Shown here in pieces: positions 41,930-49,390 of a DNA stretch of 64,000 nucleotides (positions are counted from its first letter, which is position 1; every line of letters begins with the position of its first letter). Origin of the DNA: Zoogloea sp041917255 (GTDB lineage: Bacteria; Pseudomonadota; Gammaproteobacteria; Burkholderiales; Rhodocyclaceae). The notes under the pieces were generated by a model that had not been told where the DNA came from, did no database searches, and saw nothing but the letters and a program-made list of their open reading frames with translations. The stretch is taken from NCBI GenBank assembly GCA_041917255.1, contig JAYRYA010000001.1:163951-227950 (forward strand). The letters run 5' to 3'. Made by a program: the position numbers and the translations under genes.

Positions 41930-42931
41930 ATGAAGCGCCTGATTCTTCGCCTAGCCGCGCTCGCGCTCATCGGATCGGCCTGTCTTGCCGGCGCGCTCGC
42001 GTGGTTCGCCTATCGCCCGGTGCCGCTGCGCGAGACGCCGCTGGATTTCAACGTCGAGCCCGGCTCGTCAATGAAGCAAGTAGCACGCCAGCTTGTTGAA
42101 TCCGGTTTCGACATGCCGCCGCTTGCCATCGTCACCCTGGCCCGCTTCACGCGTCAGGCGAATGCCATCAAGGCCGGCAGCTATGAAGTCGAGGCGGGGG
42201 TGACGCCACTGGAGTTACTCGAAAAACTGAGCCGGGGCGATGTCACCCAAGCCGAGCTGCCGCTTATCGAAGGGTGGAGTTTCCGCCAGCTGCGTGCGGC
42301 CCTCGACCGCCACCCGGAGCTCCGCCACGACTCCACCGGAATGTCGGATACCGAAATCCTTCGGGAACTCGGCATCGATGCGCGTCACCCGGAGGGCCTG
42401 TTCTTCCCCGACACCTATCTCTTCGCCCGTCGATCCAGCGATCTGGAGTTGTTGCGCAGGGCCCATGCCAACCAGCGGAAGGTGCTTGACCGGGAATGGC
42501 AGCGTCGCGCCGAGGGGCTGCCTTACAAGAACCCCTACGAGGCGCTCATCATGGCCTCCATTGTCGAGAAGGAGACCGGCAAGGCTGCCGATCGTCCGGC
42601 AGTCGCGTCGGTATTCATCAACCGCCTGCGCGCTGGAATGCTGCTCCAGACGGACCCAACGGTGATCTATGGCCTCGGCGCCGATTTTGATGGCAACCTG
42701 AAGAAGCGCGACCTGCTTGCCGACACGCCCTACAACACCTACACCCGCGCTGGCCTGCCGCCCACGCCGATTGCGATGCCTGGCACGGCAGCCCTTCGGG
42801 CGGTCTTGAATCCACCGGCGACCGATTACCTTTATTTTGTGGCCCGTGGCGATGGCTCCAGCGAGTTCTCCCGCAATCTCGACGAACACAACCGGGCCGT
42901 GGCCCGCTACATCCGGAAACGCAGTCAGTGA
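41930..42931 (+). CDS. mltG: Endolytic murein transglycosylase MltG
   Basis: This 333-residue protein (ATG 41930) has an N-terminal membrane helix, a LysM-like region (FNVEPGSSMKQVARQLVESG), and the YceG catalytic domain with the active glutamate in IMASIVEKETG and the NTYTRAGLPPTPIAMPG segment. It cleaves nascent glycan strands and sets their length at the outer face of the inner membrane. Its TGA overlaps the tmk GTG as GTGA, so the two are translationally coupled. This mltG-tmk-holB order is widespread in proteobacteria. Confidence 0.95.
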   Translation: MKRLILRLAALALIGSACLAGALAWFAYRPVPLRETPLDFNVEPGSSMKQVARQLVESGFDMPPLAIVTLARFTRQANAIKAGSYEVEAGVTPLELLEKLSRGDVTQAELPLIEGWSFRQLRAALDRHPELRHDSTGMSDTEILRELGIDARHPEGLFFPDTYLFARRSSDLELLRRAHANQRKVLDREWQRRAEGLPYKNPYEALIMASIVEKETGKAADRPAVASVFINRLRAGMLLQTDPTVIYGLGADFDGNLKKRDLLADTPYNTYTRAGLPPTPIAMPGTAALRAVLNPPATDYLYFVARGDGSSEFSRNLDEHNRAVARYIRKRSQ

Positions 42932-43545
42932 AATCCCGTTTCATCACCTTTGAAGGCATTGACGGTGCTGGCAAGAGCAGTCAGATTGCCGCCGTTGTGG
43001 CGCTGATTGAAGCGCGCGGCATCGAAGTCGTCCAGACCCGCGAACCTGGCGGCACATCGCTCGGCGAAAAGCTGCGCGAACTGCTGCTGCACGAGCCCAT
43101 GAATCTGGAGACCGAGGCCATGCTGATGTTCGCTGCCCGGCGTGAGCACCTTGCGGCATTGATCGAACCGTCGCTGGCTGCGGGGAAGTGGGTGGTGTCC
43201 GACCGTTTCACCGATGCCACTTACGCATATCAAGTGGGTGGCCGCGGGCTGGACGAAGGGCGTTTTGCGGCGTTGGAAGTCTGGGTCCATCCAAATCTTC
43301 AGCCTGATCTCACGCTGATCTTTGACCTCGATCCGACGGTCGCAGCGCGTCGCCTCGCCGGCACGGGGATCGCGCCCGACCGCTTCGAGCGGGAAAGAAC
43401 CGATTTCTTCGAGCGGGTTCGCTCGGCCTATCTGCGCCGCGCCGCAGCCTACCCGCGGCGGGTGCGCGTGATTGACGCCAGCCAGACTCCCGAGGAGATC
43501 CGGCTACAGGTTGAGGCGGTCGTCAGCGAGGCGTGTTTCCGATGA
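42928..43545 (+). CDS. tmk: Thymidylate kinase
   Basis: This 205-residue kinase phosphorylates dTMP to dTDP. It has the P-loop FEGIDGAGKSSQ near the N-terminus, TREPGGT (the substrate-binding DRX/P-loop partner region), VVSDRFTDATYAYQ and a LID segment with arginines. It starts with GTG inside the mltG stop and its own stop overlaps the holB ATG, so it is the middle of a coupled set. Confidence 0.96.
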   Translation: MKSRFITFEGIDGAGKSSQIAAVVALIEARGIEVVQTREPGGTSLGEKLRELLLHEPMNLETEAMLMFAARREHLAALIEPSLAAGKWVVSDRFTDATYAYQVGGRGLDEGRFAALEVWVHPNLQPDLTLIFDLDPTVAARRLAGTGIAPDRFERERTDFFERVRSAYLRRAAAYPRRVRVIDASQTPEEIRLQVEAVVSEACFR

Positions 43546-44603
43546 TTTTCGAATGGCAGGCCGCCTTGTGGCAGCGAGCACTCGACAGCGCCGAGCGCAT
43601 GCCTCACGCGCTGCTTTTTGCAGGCCCGGCGGGTGGCGGCAAACGCCTTTTTGCTGAAGCACTGGCCGCACGGGAACTCTGCACCCAAAATGGGGTCGAT
43701 GGTTACGCATGCGGCGTTTGCGAAGATTGTCAGTGGCGCCTGTCGGGCAACCATCCTGATTTGCTTCGTGTAATCCCGGAAGCCGATCAGGAAGACCGCG
43801 GCGACGGAGCCAACGATAAGCCGGATGGCGGTAAGGCCGCCAGTCGCCAGATCGTGATCGAACAGATCCGTGATGTGCAACAGGCCCTGACCACCGGCGG
43901 TCACCGCGGCGGCAGGCGGGTGGTGATCATCGATCCGCCCGAAGCCATGAATCTGTTCACTGCCAACGCGCTGCTCAAACTTCTTGAAGAGCCGACGACC
44001 AACGCCTTGTTCATCCTGGTTTCATCCTCGCCGAAGCGTCTTTTGCCGACGATCCGTAGTCGCTGCCAGACATGGGCATTCCCGCGTCCGCCTGGGGAGA
44101 TGGCGACCCGCTGGCTGGCCGAGAGAAAAGTGCCCGATGCGGCCTCGCTGCTGGCTTTTTCGGGCGGTATGCCGCTCGCCGCTGCCGAGATGGCGGAAGG
44201 TGGGGCTGCTGCGGCGCGCAAGCGTTTCGTGGATGACGTTTCCAGCCTGCCGCGTAAGGCGCCGATGCGCCTGGCGGGTGAGTGGGAGAGCTGGCTGAAG
44301 AGCAAGGATGCGGTGGCCTGCGGCTTCGACATGCCGACGCTGATCGGGTGGCTGCAGCGCTGGGTGGCTGATCTGGTCAGTGTGCGTTTGGGTGGGCCCG
44401 TACGTTTCTTTCCGGCGCAATATGACATTCTCCACGGGCTCTCGGGTCGCCTGACCGTCGATTCTGCCCTCGGCTGCTACAATGAAATTACCCAGTCCCG
44501 TCGGGTTTCGCAGCATCCGCTGAACGCCCGGCTTTTCCTTGAGGACATGCTTTTGCGGTACGCCCGAAATCTTCAGGCGGCCGCGCCAGCCATGCGCAGA
44601 TGA
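43542..44603 (+). CDS. holB: DNA polymerase III delta-prime subunit
   Basis: This 353-residue clamp-loader subunit starts at ATG 43542, overlapping the tmk stop; a GTG three codons earlier is less likely. It has an AAA+-type core: ALLFAGPAGGGKRLFA, a zinc module with cysteines in LCTQNGVDGYACGVCEDC, VVIIDPPEAMN, and LLKLLEEPTTNALFILVSS with the SRC motif (TIRSRCQTW). It helps load the beta clamp with tau/gamma and delta. Its stop overlaps the PilZ gene ATG. Confidence 0.95.
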   Translation: MIFEWQAALWQRALDSAERMPHALLFAGPAGGGKRLFAEALAARELCTQNGVDGYACGVCEDCQWRLSGNHPDLLRVIPEADQEDRGDGANDKPDGGKAASRQIVIEQIRDVQQALTTGGHRGGRRVVIIDPPEAMNLFTANALLKLLEEPTTNALFILVSSSPKRLLPTIRSRCQTWAFPRPPGEMATRWLAERKVPDAASLLAFSGGMPLAAAEMAEGGAAAARKRFVDDVSSLPRKAPMRLAGEWESWLKSKDAVACGFDMPTLIGWLQRWVADLVSVRLGGPVRFFPAQYDILHGLSGRLTVDSALGCYNEITQSRRVSQHPLNARLFLEDMLLRYARNLQAAAPAMRR

Positions 44604-44968
44604 ACGATTCCCTGAAGCGCCCCCTCCAGCCACGCCCCAGCGTCCTCTCGCTCAACATCAGCTCCAAGTCGGCGCTGTACGCGGCCTACATGCCGTTCAT
44701 CAGGAACGGGGGGATCTTCGTGCCCACCACCCGTGAGTACAAGCTCGGCGACGAAATCTTCATGCTGCTGCAGATCATGGACGATCAGACCAAGCATCCT
44801 GTTGCCGGTACCATCGCCTGGATCACGCCGGCGGGCGCGCAGGGGAACAAGACGCAGGGTATCGGTGTCCAGTTTGCGGGTGATGATGCCGGACAGGTCT
44901 TGCGCAACCGGATTGAACAGATACTTGCCGGACACCTCGGTTCGTCTCGCCCGACCCATACGCTCTGA
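44600..44968 (+). CDS. pilZ: PilZ-domain protein (type IV pilus PilZ-like)
   Basis: This 122-residue protein follows holB with an ATGA overlap, the usual position of pilZ next to holB. It matches the pilus-type PilZ fold (LSLNISSKSALYAAYMPFIRNGGIFVP, then GIGVQFAGDD). The RxxxR arginine pair and (D/N)xSxxG needed for cyclic di-GMP binding are not seen, as is known for the pilus-assembly PilZ of Pseudomonas and Xanthomonas. It probably acts by protein contact in pilus biogenesis. Confidence 0.88.
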   Translation: MNDSLKRPLQPRPSVLSLNISSKSALYAAYMPFIRNGGIFVPTTREYKLGDEIFMLLQIMDDQTKHPVAGTIAWITPAGAQGNKTQGIGVQFAGDDAGQVLRNRIEQILAGHLGSSRPTHTL

Positions 44969-45034
44969 CATTGGTTCAGTTTCGGTTTTCCATGAAGCAC
45001 TCATCGAAGCCTTTCGCAGACTTCCGTATCGTTC

Positions 45035-45808
45035 ATGCTTGTTGATTCCCACTGTCACCTGGATTTTCCCGACCTCATCGAGAACGAGGCGGCAATGCTC
45101 GAGCGAATGGGCGAGAACGGGGTCACTCACGCCTTGTGCGTAGCGGTGAAGCTCGAAACCCTTGCCGGCGTGATCGGGATCGCCGAGCGTCACGCGAACA
45201 TCTTTGCGTCGGTTGGTGTGCATCCCGACAATGCCGATTGTGATGAACCCGACGCCGCGCGATTGGTCGATCTGGCGACGCATCCCAAAGTGGTGGCAAT
45301 CGGTGAGACCGGGCTCGATTACTATTGGCACAAGGATGCGCCGGAATGGCAGCGTGACCGCTTCCGGACCCACATCCGCGCGGCGAAGGTCTGCGGCAAG
45401 CCGCTGATCATCCACACCCGGGATTCCGCTGCCGACACCCTGCGCCTGATGCGCGAGGAATCTGCCTGCGAAGCCGGCGGCGTGATGCACTGTTTTACCG
45501 AAACCCGTGAAGTTGCCGAGCAGGCGCTGGATCTGGGTTTTTATATTTCATTTTCGGGCATCGTCAGCTTCAAGACTGCCGAATCCCTGCGGGATGTGGC
45601 ACGCTTCGTCCCGGCTGATCGTCTGCTTGTGGAAACCGACGCGCCTTACCTAGCGCCGGTTCCGTTCCGTGGCAAGACCAACCAGCCTGCTTACGTGCGC
45701 CACGTGGCCGAAGCGGTCGCTACTGCTCGCGGAGAGACCCTTCAGGCGGTGGCCGACGCTACCACGCGCAACTTCTTTCAGCTTTTCAAGCACGCCAGAC
45801 CGTCATGA
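45035..45808 (+). CDS. TatD-family metal-dependent hydrolase
   Basis: This 257-residue TIM-barrel protein has the TatD/YcfH metal ligands: DSHCHLDFPD, the glutamate in GETGLDYYW, IIHTRDS, GGVMHCFTE and VETDAPYLAP. TatD-family proteins are magnesium-dependent DNases or related hydrolases; in this genomic position it corresponds to YcfH of E. coli. It follows the PilZ gene after 66 bases and overlaps the ankyrin gene as ATGA. Confidence 0.93.
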   Translation: MLVDSHCHLDFPDLIENEAAMLERMGENGVTHALCVAVKLETLAGVIGIAERHANIFASVGVHPDNADCDEPDAARLVDLATHPKVVAIGETGLDYYWHKDAPEWQRDRFRTHIRAAKVCGKPLIIHTRDSAADTLRLMREESACEAGGVMHCFTETREVAEQALDLGFYISFSGIVSFKTAESLRDVARFVPADRLLVETDAPYLAPVPFRGKTNQPAYVRHVAEAVATARGETLQAVADATTRNFFQLFKHARPS

Positions 45809-46503
45809 AAACAGCCTCCGCCGTAACCCTCCAAACCGCCATCCGTTCGCTCCGCGTCAAGACTATTGGCGCCCTGATTGTCGGCCTGTATCTGTCGATG
45901 CCGGCGTTTGCTGCGTCGCAGGATGATCTGTTCACTGCAGCTAAACTTGGCGATGCGAAAGAAATCGCCCAGGCGGTTGCCAGCGGGGCAGACCCCAATC
46001 TGGCAGATGCCGCCGGTAATACCCTGCTGATCACTGCTGCCCGCGAAGAGCAACCCAGGGTGGTGGCCGAGCTGATTAAGCAGCGCGGTATCAAGCTCGA
46101 TACGCGCAATGCCGCTGGCGATTCCGCGCTGATGCTGGCCAGCCTGCGCGGCTACAACGAAGTTGTTGAACTCCTGTTGAAGGCAGGCGCCCAGTTCAAC
46201 CACGATGGCTGGAACCCGTTGCTTTATGCTGCCTTTGAGGGCCGCGTCGCGATCGTCGAAATGCTGCTTGCCAAGGGCGCCAACCCCGATGCATTGGCGC
46301 CCAACCGCAGCACTCCGCTGATGTTTGCTGCCCGCAATGGCCACGAGGATGTGGTCGTCCGTCTGCTCAAGGCGGGCGCAAACGTGGATCTCAAAAACGA
46401 CCAGAATGAAACTGCGGATAGCTGGGCAGGCAAATATCGCAACACCGATATCGCCGAGCTGATCCAGGTTGAACGCAAGGCTCGCGCCGGCCGCGCAAAA
46501 TAA
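45805..46503 (+). CDS. Exported ankyrin-repeat protein
   Basis: This 232-residue protein has an N-terminal hydrophobic signal (about residues 15-36, ending PAFAAS) and then about five ankyrin repeats, with units such as AAGNTLLITAAREEQ, AGDSALMLASLRGYN and NRSTPLMFAARNGHE. It is probably periplasmic and binds another protein; the partner is unknown. Its ATG overlaps the tatD stop, so it is the last gene of the mltG run. Confidence 0.88.
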   Translation: MKTASAVTLQTAIRSLRVKTIGALIVGLYLSMPAFAASQDDLFTAAKLGDAKEIAQAVASGADPNLADAAGNTLLITAAREEQPRVVAELIKQRGIKLDTRNAAGDSALMLASLRGYNEVVELLLKAGAQFNHDGWNPLLYAAFEGRVAIVEMLLAKGANPDALAPNRSTPLMFAARNGHEDVVVRLLKAGANVDLKNDQNETADSWAGKYRNTDIAELIQVERKARAGRAK

Positions 46504-46526
46504 GCCAGACGTGCCGGGTGCAGCGT

Positions 46527-46703
46527 TCAGTACCGGCCGTGGCCGAGGCGCCAGGGAAGCGAAGGCGCGACCCGGCGCAGCAGCCCGGCGATGACGATGG
46601 CCAGAAGCGCTGGCACCAGTGCATGATCGCCTTGACCGCCAGCCAAAAGAACGCCAACGATTACGCCGCTCACCATTAGAATCCGGCAGATCAGGGTTTC
46701 CAT
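46527..46703 (-). CDS. Small two-helix membrane protein (58 aa)
   Basis: A 58-codon frame starts with ATG at 46703, preceded by AAAGGAG seven bases upstream. The product has two hydrophobic stretches, about residues 8-22 (ILMVSGVIVGVLLAG) and 28-42 (ALVPALLAIVIAGLL), and a basic C-terminal tail ending in tyrosine. It is convergent with the ankyrin gene, ending 23 bases from its stop, and divergent from the recombinase. I do not recognise the family. The strong ribosome site and clean hydrophobic pattern support a real gene. Confidence 0.7.
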   Translation of the reverse strand: METLICRILMVSGVIVGVLLAGGQGDHALVPALLAIVIAGLLRRVAPSLPWRLGHGRY

Positions 46704-46801
46704 TCAAGTCTCCTTTCAGCGTGACAGTTGCCCGAAGGCTGTAATACGAGATGCGAGTGCCGCTCGGTGGGTGAGCCGGTGGCTGACGTCTCTCCCGATA
46801 G

Positions 46802-46817
46802 CTGTAAGTATATACAG
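46802..46817. promoter_or_regulatory. LexA-type SOS box
   Basis: CTGT-AAGTATAT-ACAG is a perfect CTGT-N8-ACAG palindrome, the LexA recognition form in beta- and gammaproteobacteria, with an A/T-rich centre. It lies 73 bases before the chosen recombinase ATG and 98 bases before the small membrane protein's ATG on the other strand, so it could control either. Confidence 0.65.
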
Positions 46818-46890
46818 TCATAGGATTTGCGCAAGTAGGGCGATGGACTGTCTTCTGTCTTGGCCTCGGTCTCGGGCTACACTTGTGTCC

Positions 46891-48147
46891 ATGAAGAAGA
46901 ATGCTGCGCCTGCACCCGAGTCTGCCCAGCCCCGCGCGCCACTGGTTGTCCCGATTCGTCCCCTCGACGAGATCGGAATTCCTCCGGATCTGAACGGTCG
47001 ACAGGGCGTCAATCGTGCGGACCCAGCCCGCCTGCAGATCAATGCCGACAACGACGTAGATGCGATCCGCTGCTTTCTCGCTGAGTACGATCGGTCCCTC
47101 GGCACGCTGCGCATCTACCAGCGGGAATGTGAACGCCTGCTGCTGTGGTCTCTCAATGATTGCCGCAAGCCAATCTCAAGCCTGAATCGACAGGATTTCG
47201 AGGGTTACCTGAATTTTCTGGCCGATCCGCAGCCGGCGGCGCTGTGGTGCGGGCCGAAGGCGGATCGGCGAACCGAAAAATGGCGCCCGTTTGTCGGGCC
47301 GCTGTCTGAGAGCGCAGTGCTTACCGCGATTGCGGCGATCAACTCGCTGATGCGTTATCTGGTGGATGCCGGGTACCTGGCGGGCAACCCCCTCGGGCTT
47401 ATCCGTCAACGCCGACGCAAGATGTCCGCCGAGGCCGCCGGGCCGCTGCGCGCTGTGGTGAGCACCGACGAGGTCGAGAAGATCGAGCGTTTTCTTGATG
47501 CCCAGATGTGGCAGGCGGTGACTGCGGCCATCGAGGCGATGCCGCGAGATGCGGAGCGGGGCCGGGATGAATACGAGCGGGCGCGCTTTCTTGCCGCCAC
47601 GCTCTACATGCTGGCCCCCCGCGCCGGCGAGCTGGAAAGCCACCGGATGAACAGCTTCCGCGAAGAGCGCGGGTTGTGGTGGTGGCACGTGGTAGGGAAG
47701 GGCGGCAAGAAGGCCAAAGTGCCAGTGGCCGACGACATGCTTCAGGCACTGATCCGCTACCGCAAGTATCTAGGTCTGAGCGCTGTACCGCGTCGGGATG
47801 ACACGACGCCGATCCTGGTATCGGTGAAGGACGGCAGTCCGATTACCGCGCGGCGTCTCAATCAAATCCTGAAGAAGATCTTCAGTGCCGCGGCCGAGTT
47901 GCTTCCAGCCGATGCAGAGCACAAGAAGGAAAAGCTCCGCGCGGCGTCGGCGCATTGGGGGCGCCACACGGGCATTACGGCCAAGCTCGACAGCGGCATC
48001 GACGAACGTTACGTGCAGAAAGACGCCCGGCACACGGATGCCCGGACGACTCAGCGCTACATCCACGAGGAGGAAGAGCGTTGGCACGACGAGGCGCAGA
48101 AGCAGCGTTTGCCGTGGGCGGGGGTGAAAACGGGCGGTCAATCCTAG
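46891..48147 (+). CDS. Tyrosine recombinase / phage-type integrase
   Basis: From ATG 46891 the product has 418 residues. It has an N-terminal SAM-like core-binding domain (about 55-165) and a catalytic domain with the full set of residues: arginine in APRAGELES (R244), a lysine in VVGKGGKKAKV, H355-x-x-R358 in AHWGRHTG, H381 in ARHTDAR and the nucleophile Y390 in TQRYIH. An upstream in-frame ATG at 46843 is a possible alternative start. No tRNA or flanking repeats mark it as part of a normal integrated island. It is followed after 147 bases by a KfrA-like gene. Confidence 0.9.
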   Translation: MKKNAAPAPESAQPRAPLVVPIRPLDEIGIPPDLNGRQGVNRADPARLQINADNDVDAIRCFLAEYDRSLGTLRIYQRECERLLLWSLNDCRKPISSLNRQDFEGYLNFLADPQPAALWCGPKADRRTEKWRPFVGPLSESAVLTAIAAINSLMRYLVDAGYLAGNPLGLIRQRRRKMSAEAAGPLRAVVSTDEVEKIERFLDAQMWQAVTAAIEAMPRDAERGRDEYERARFLAATLYMLAPRAGELESHRMNSFREERGLWWWHVVGKGGKKAKVPVADDMLQALIRYRKYLGLSAVPRRDDTTPILVSVKDGSPITARRLNQILKKIFSAAAELLPADAEHKKEKLRAASAHWGRHTGITAKLDSGIDERYVQKDARHTDARTTQRYIHEEEERWHDEAQKQRLPWAGVKTGGQS

Positions 48148-48229
48148 GGCGGGGTGAAGTAGGCCTGTCGGGCGCTTGAAGCGCCGCATTGCAGGCTTGA
48201 TGAATCGTCATAAAGATTACGTTTTCCGG

Positions 48230-48239
48230 ACGTATACGT
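48230..48239. promoter_or_regulatory. Palindrome before the KfrA-like gene
   Basis: ACGTATACGT is a perfect 10-base palindrome 55 bases before the KfrA-like ATG, nested between outer ATTAC (48216-48220) and GTAAT (48243-48247) arms. It may be the operator at which this protein represses itself, as known for plasmid KfrA. Confidence 0.45.
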
Positions 48240-48294
48240 ATGGTAATGTTCCTCCGTTGCATTAATTTGCCTTCTTGAGGCAAGGGAGCGAACC

Positions 48295-49338
48295 ATGGCC
48301 CGTAGCAGTAGCGTCACGTTTGGGGCGGTCGAGCAGATCTGCTTCCAGTTGCTCTCCCAGGGAGAGAATCCGTCTTTCAACCTCGTCTACGCGGAGCTCG
48401 GCAACAAGGGGTCCAGCGAGATCGTCCAGCGTTACATCGACCAGTGGCGACGCGAGACGGGCGCTGCATTCTTCCGCCAGCGCAGCATTCCGGGCATGCC
48501 GGACGAGCTGATCTCGGCGACGGATTCGTTCATGAGCAAGATGTGGTCGCTGTCGCTCCAGCAGGCCGACCAGATTCTGGCCGCTCAGCGCCAGGAGCTG
48601 GAGCAAGAGCGCGAAGCGCTGCGCCAACGGTTCCAGGAGGCCGATGACCGCATTCGTCAGCTCGAAACGCAGAGCGCTGCTGCATCTCGGCAGATCGCAT
48701 TACTTGATCAGGAGGTGAGCAGTCGCGACAGCACGATCTCCGACTTGCGCAGTCAGGCACTGGAATTCCTGCGCCAGCGGGAAGGGCTCGAGAACCGCGT
48801 GCGCCAACTTGAAGAGGCTGCCGAGGTGCGCGAGCAGAAGTTCACGGCTGAATCCGAGCGGATGGTGCGCCTGCTCCAGACCGACCGGGATCGTTACAGC
48901 GCTTCGCTCAAGGATGAACAGGAGCGCGGCGCCCAGGAACGTGAGCTGTTGCTCAAGCAGATCGAGACGGCCCGTCAGGAGAAAGTGGCCGAACTCATGG
49001 CAATGCGCCAGCAGATCGCCAATCGGGAAGACCGGGAGGCGCGTCAGCGCGAGCAGACCGAAGAGGCCAAAGCCGCCCTGCGCGAAGCGGTGTCGAAGAC
49101 CCGCCAGATCGAAACCTCGCTGGCTGCTGCCGAAGGTCGGATAGAACGTCTGCAAGCGCAATTGAAGATTGCCAGCGACGCTGCCCACGGCAAGGAATCT
49201 GCAGTGGCTGCAGCAGAAGCCCGCGCCCGTGCGGTTGAGGAAGTCCGCCTGGGCGAGACCGCCCGCGCCCAGCGGGCCGAGGCAAGTCTTGCCGAGGCAC
49301 TCGCGGAGCTGGCGCAGCTCAAGAAACAGAAAGCCTGA
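48295..49338 (+). CDS. KfrA-like DNA-binding protein with long coiled coil
   Basis: This 347-residue protein has an N-terminal helix-turn-helix domain of about 100 residues resembling the KfrA N-terminal domain (TFGAVEQICFQLLSQGENPSFNLVYAELG and SSEIVQRYIDQW are split hallmarks), followed by an almost continuous coiled coil from about residue 90 to the end. KfrA-type proteins are plasmid-borne autoregulators thought to form nucleoid-like filaments. On what otherwise looks like a chromosome this is a sign of plasmid or element ancestry, or of a domesticated recombinase partner. Confidence 0.82.
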   Translation: MARSSSVTFGAVEQICFQLLSQGENPSFNLVYAELGNKGSSEIVQRYIDQWRRETGAAFFRQRSIPGMPDELISATDSFMSKMWSLSLQQADQILAAQRQELEQEREALRQRFQEADDRIRQLETQSAAASRQIALLDQEVSSRDSTISDLRSQALEFLRQREGLENRVRQLEEAAEVREQKFTAESERMVRLLQTDRDRYSASLKDEQERGAQERELLLKQIETARQEKVAELMAMRQQIANREDREARQREQTEEAKAALREAVSKTRQIETSLAAAEGRIERLQAQLKIASDAAHGKESAVAAAEARARAVEEVRLGETARAQRAEASLAEALAELAQLKKQKA

Positions 49339-49352
49339 AATGGCCCTGGCTA

Positions 49353-49386
49353 GACCATGGCCGCAGCGGCATTTGCGGCCATGGTC
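49353..49386. terminator. Perfect 12-bp hairpin between convergent genes
   Basis: GACCATGGCCGC (49353-49364) pairs exactly with 49375-49386 around a 10-base loop. It lies between the stops of the KfrA-like and asparagine-synthetase-like genes. There is no clear T-tract, so termination is probable but not certain. Confidence 0.55.
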
Positions 49387-49390
49387 ACTT

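Noticed and set aside
46391..46657. 88-codon minus-strand frame over the ankyrin gene end
   Set aside because: It overlaps both the ankyrin gene and the better supported 58-codon frame in another phase, and lacks a ribosome site.
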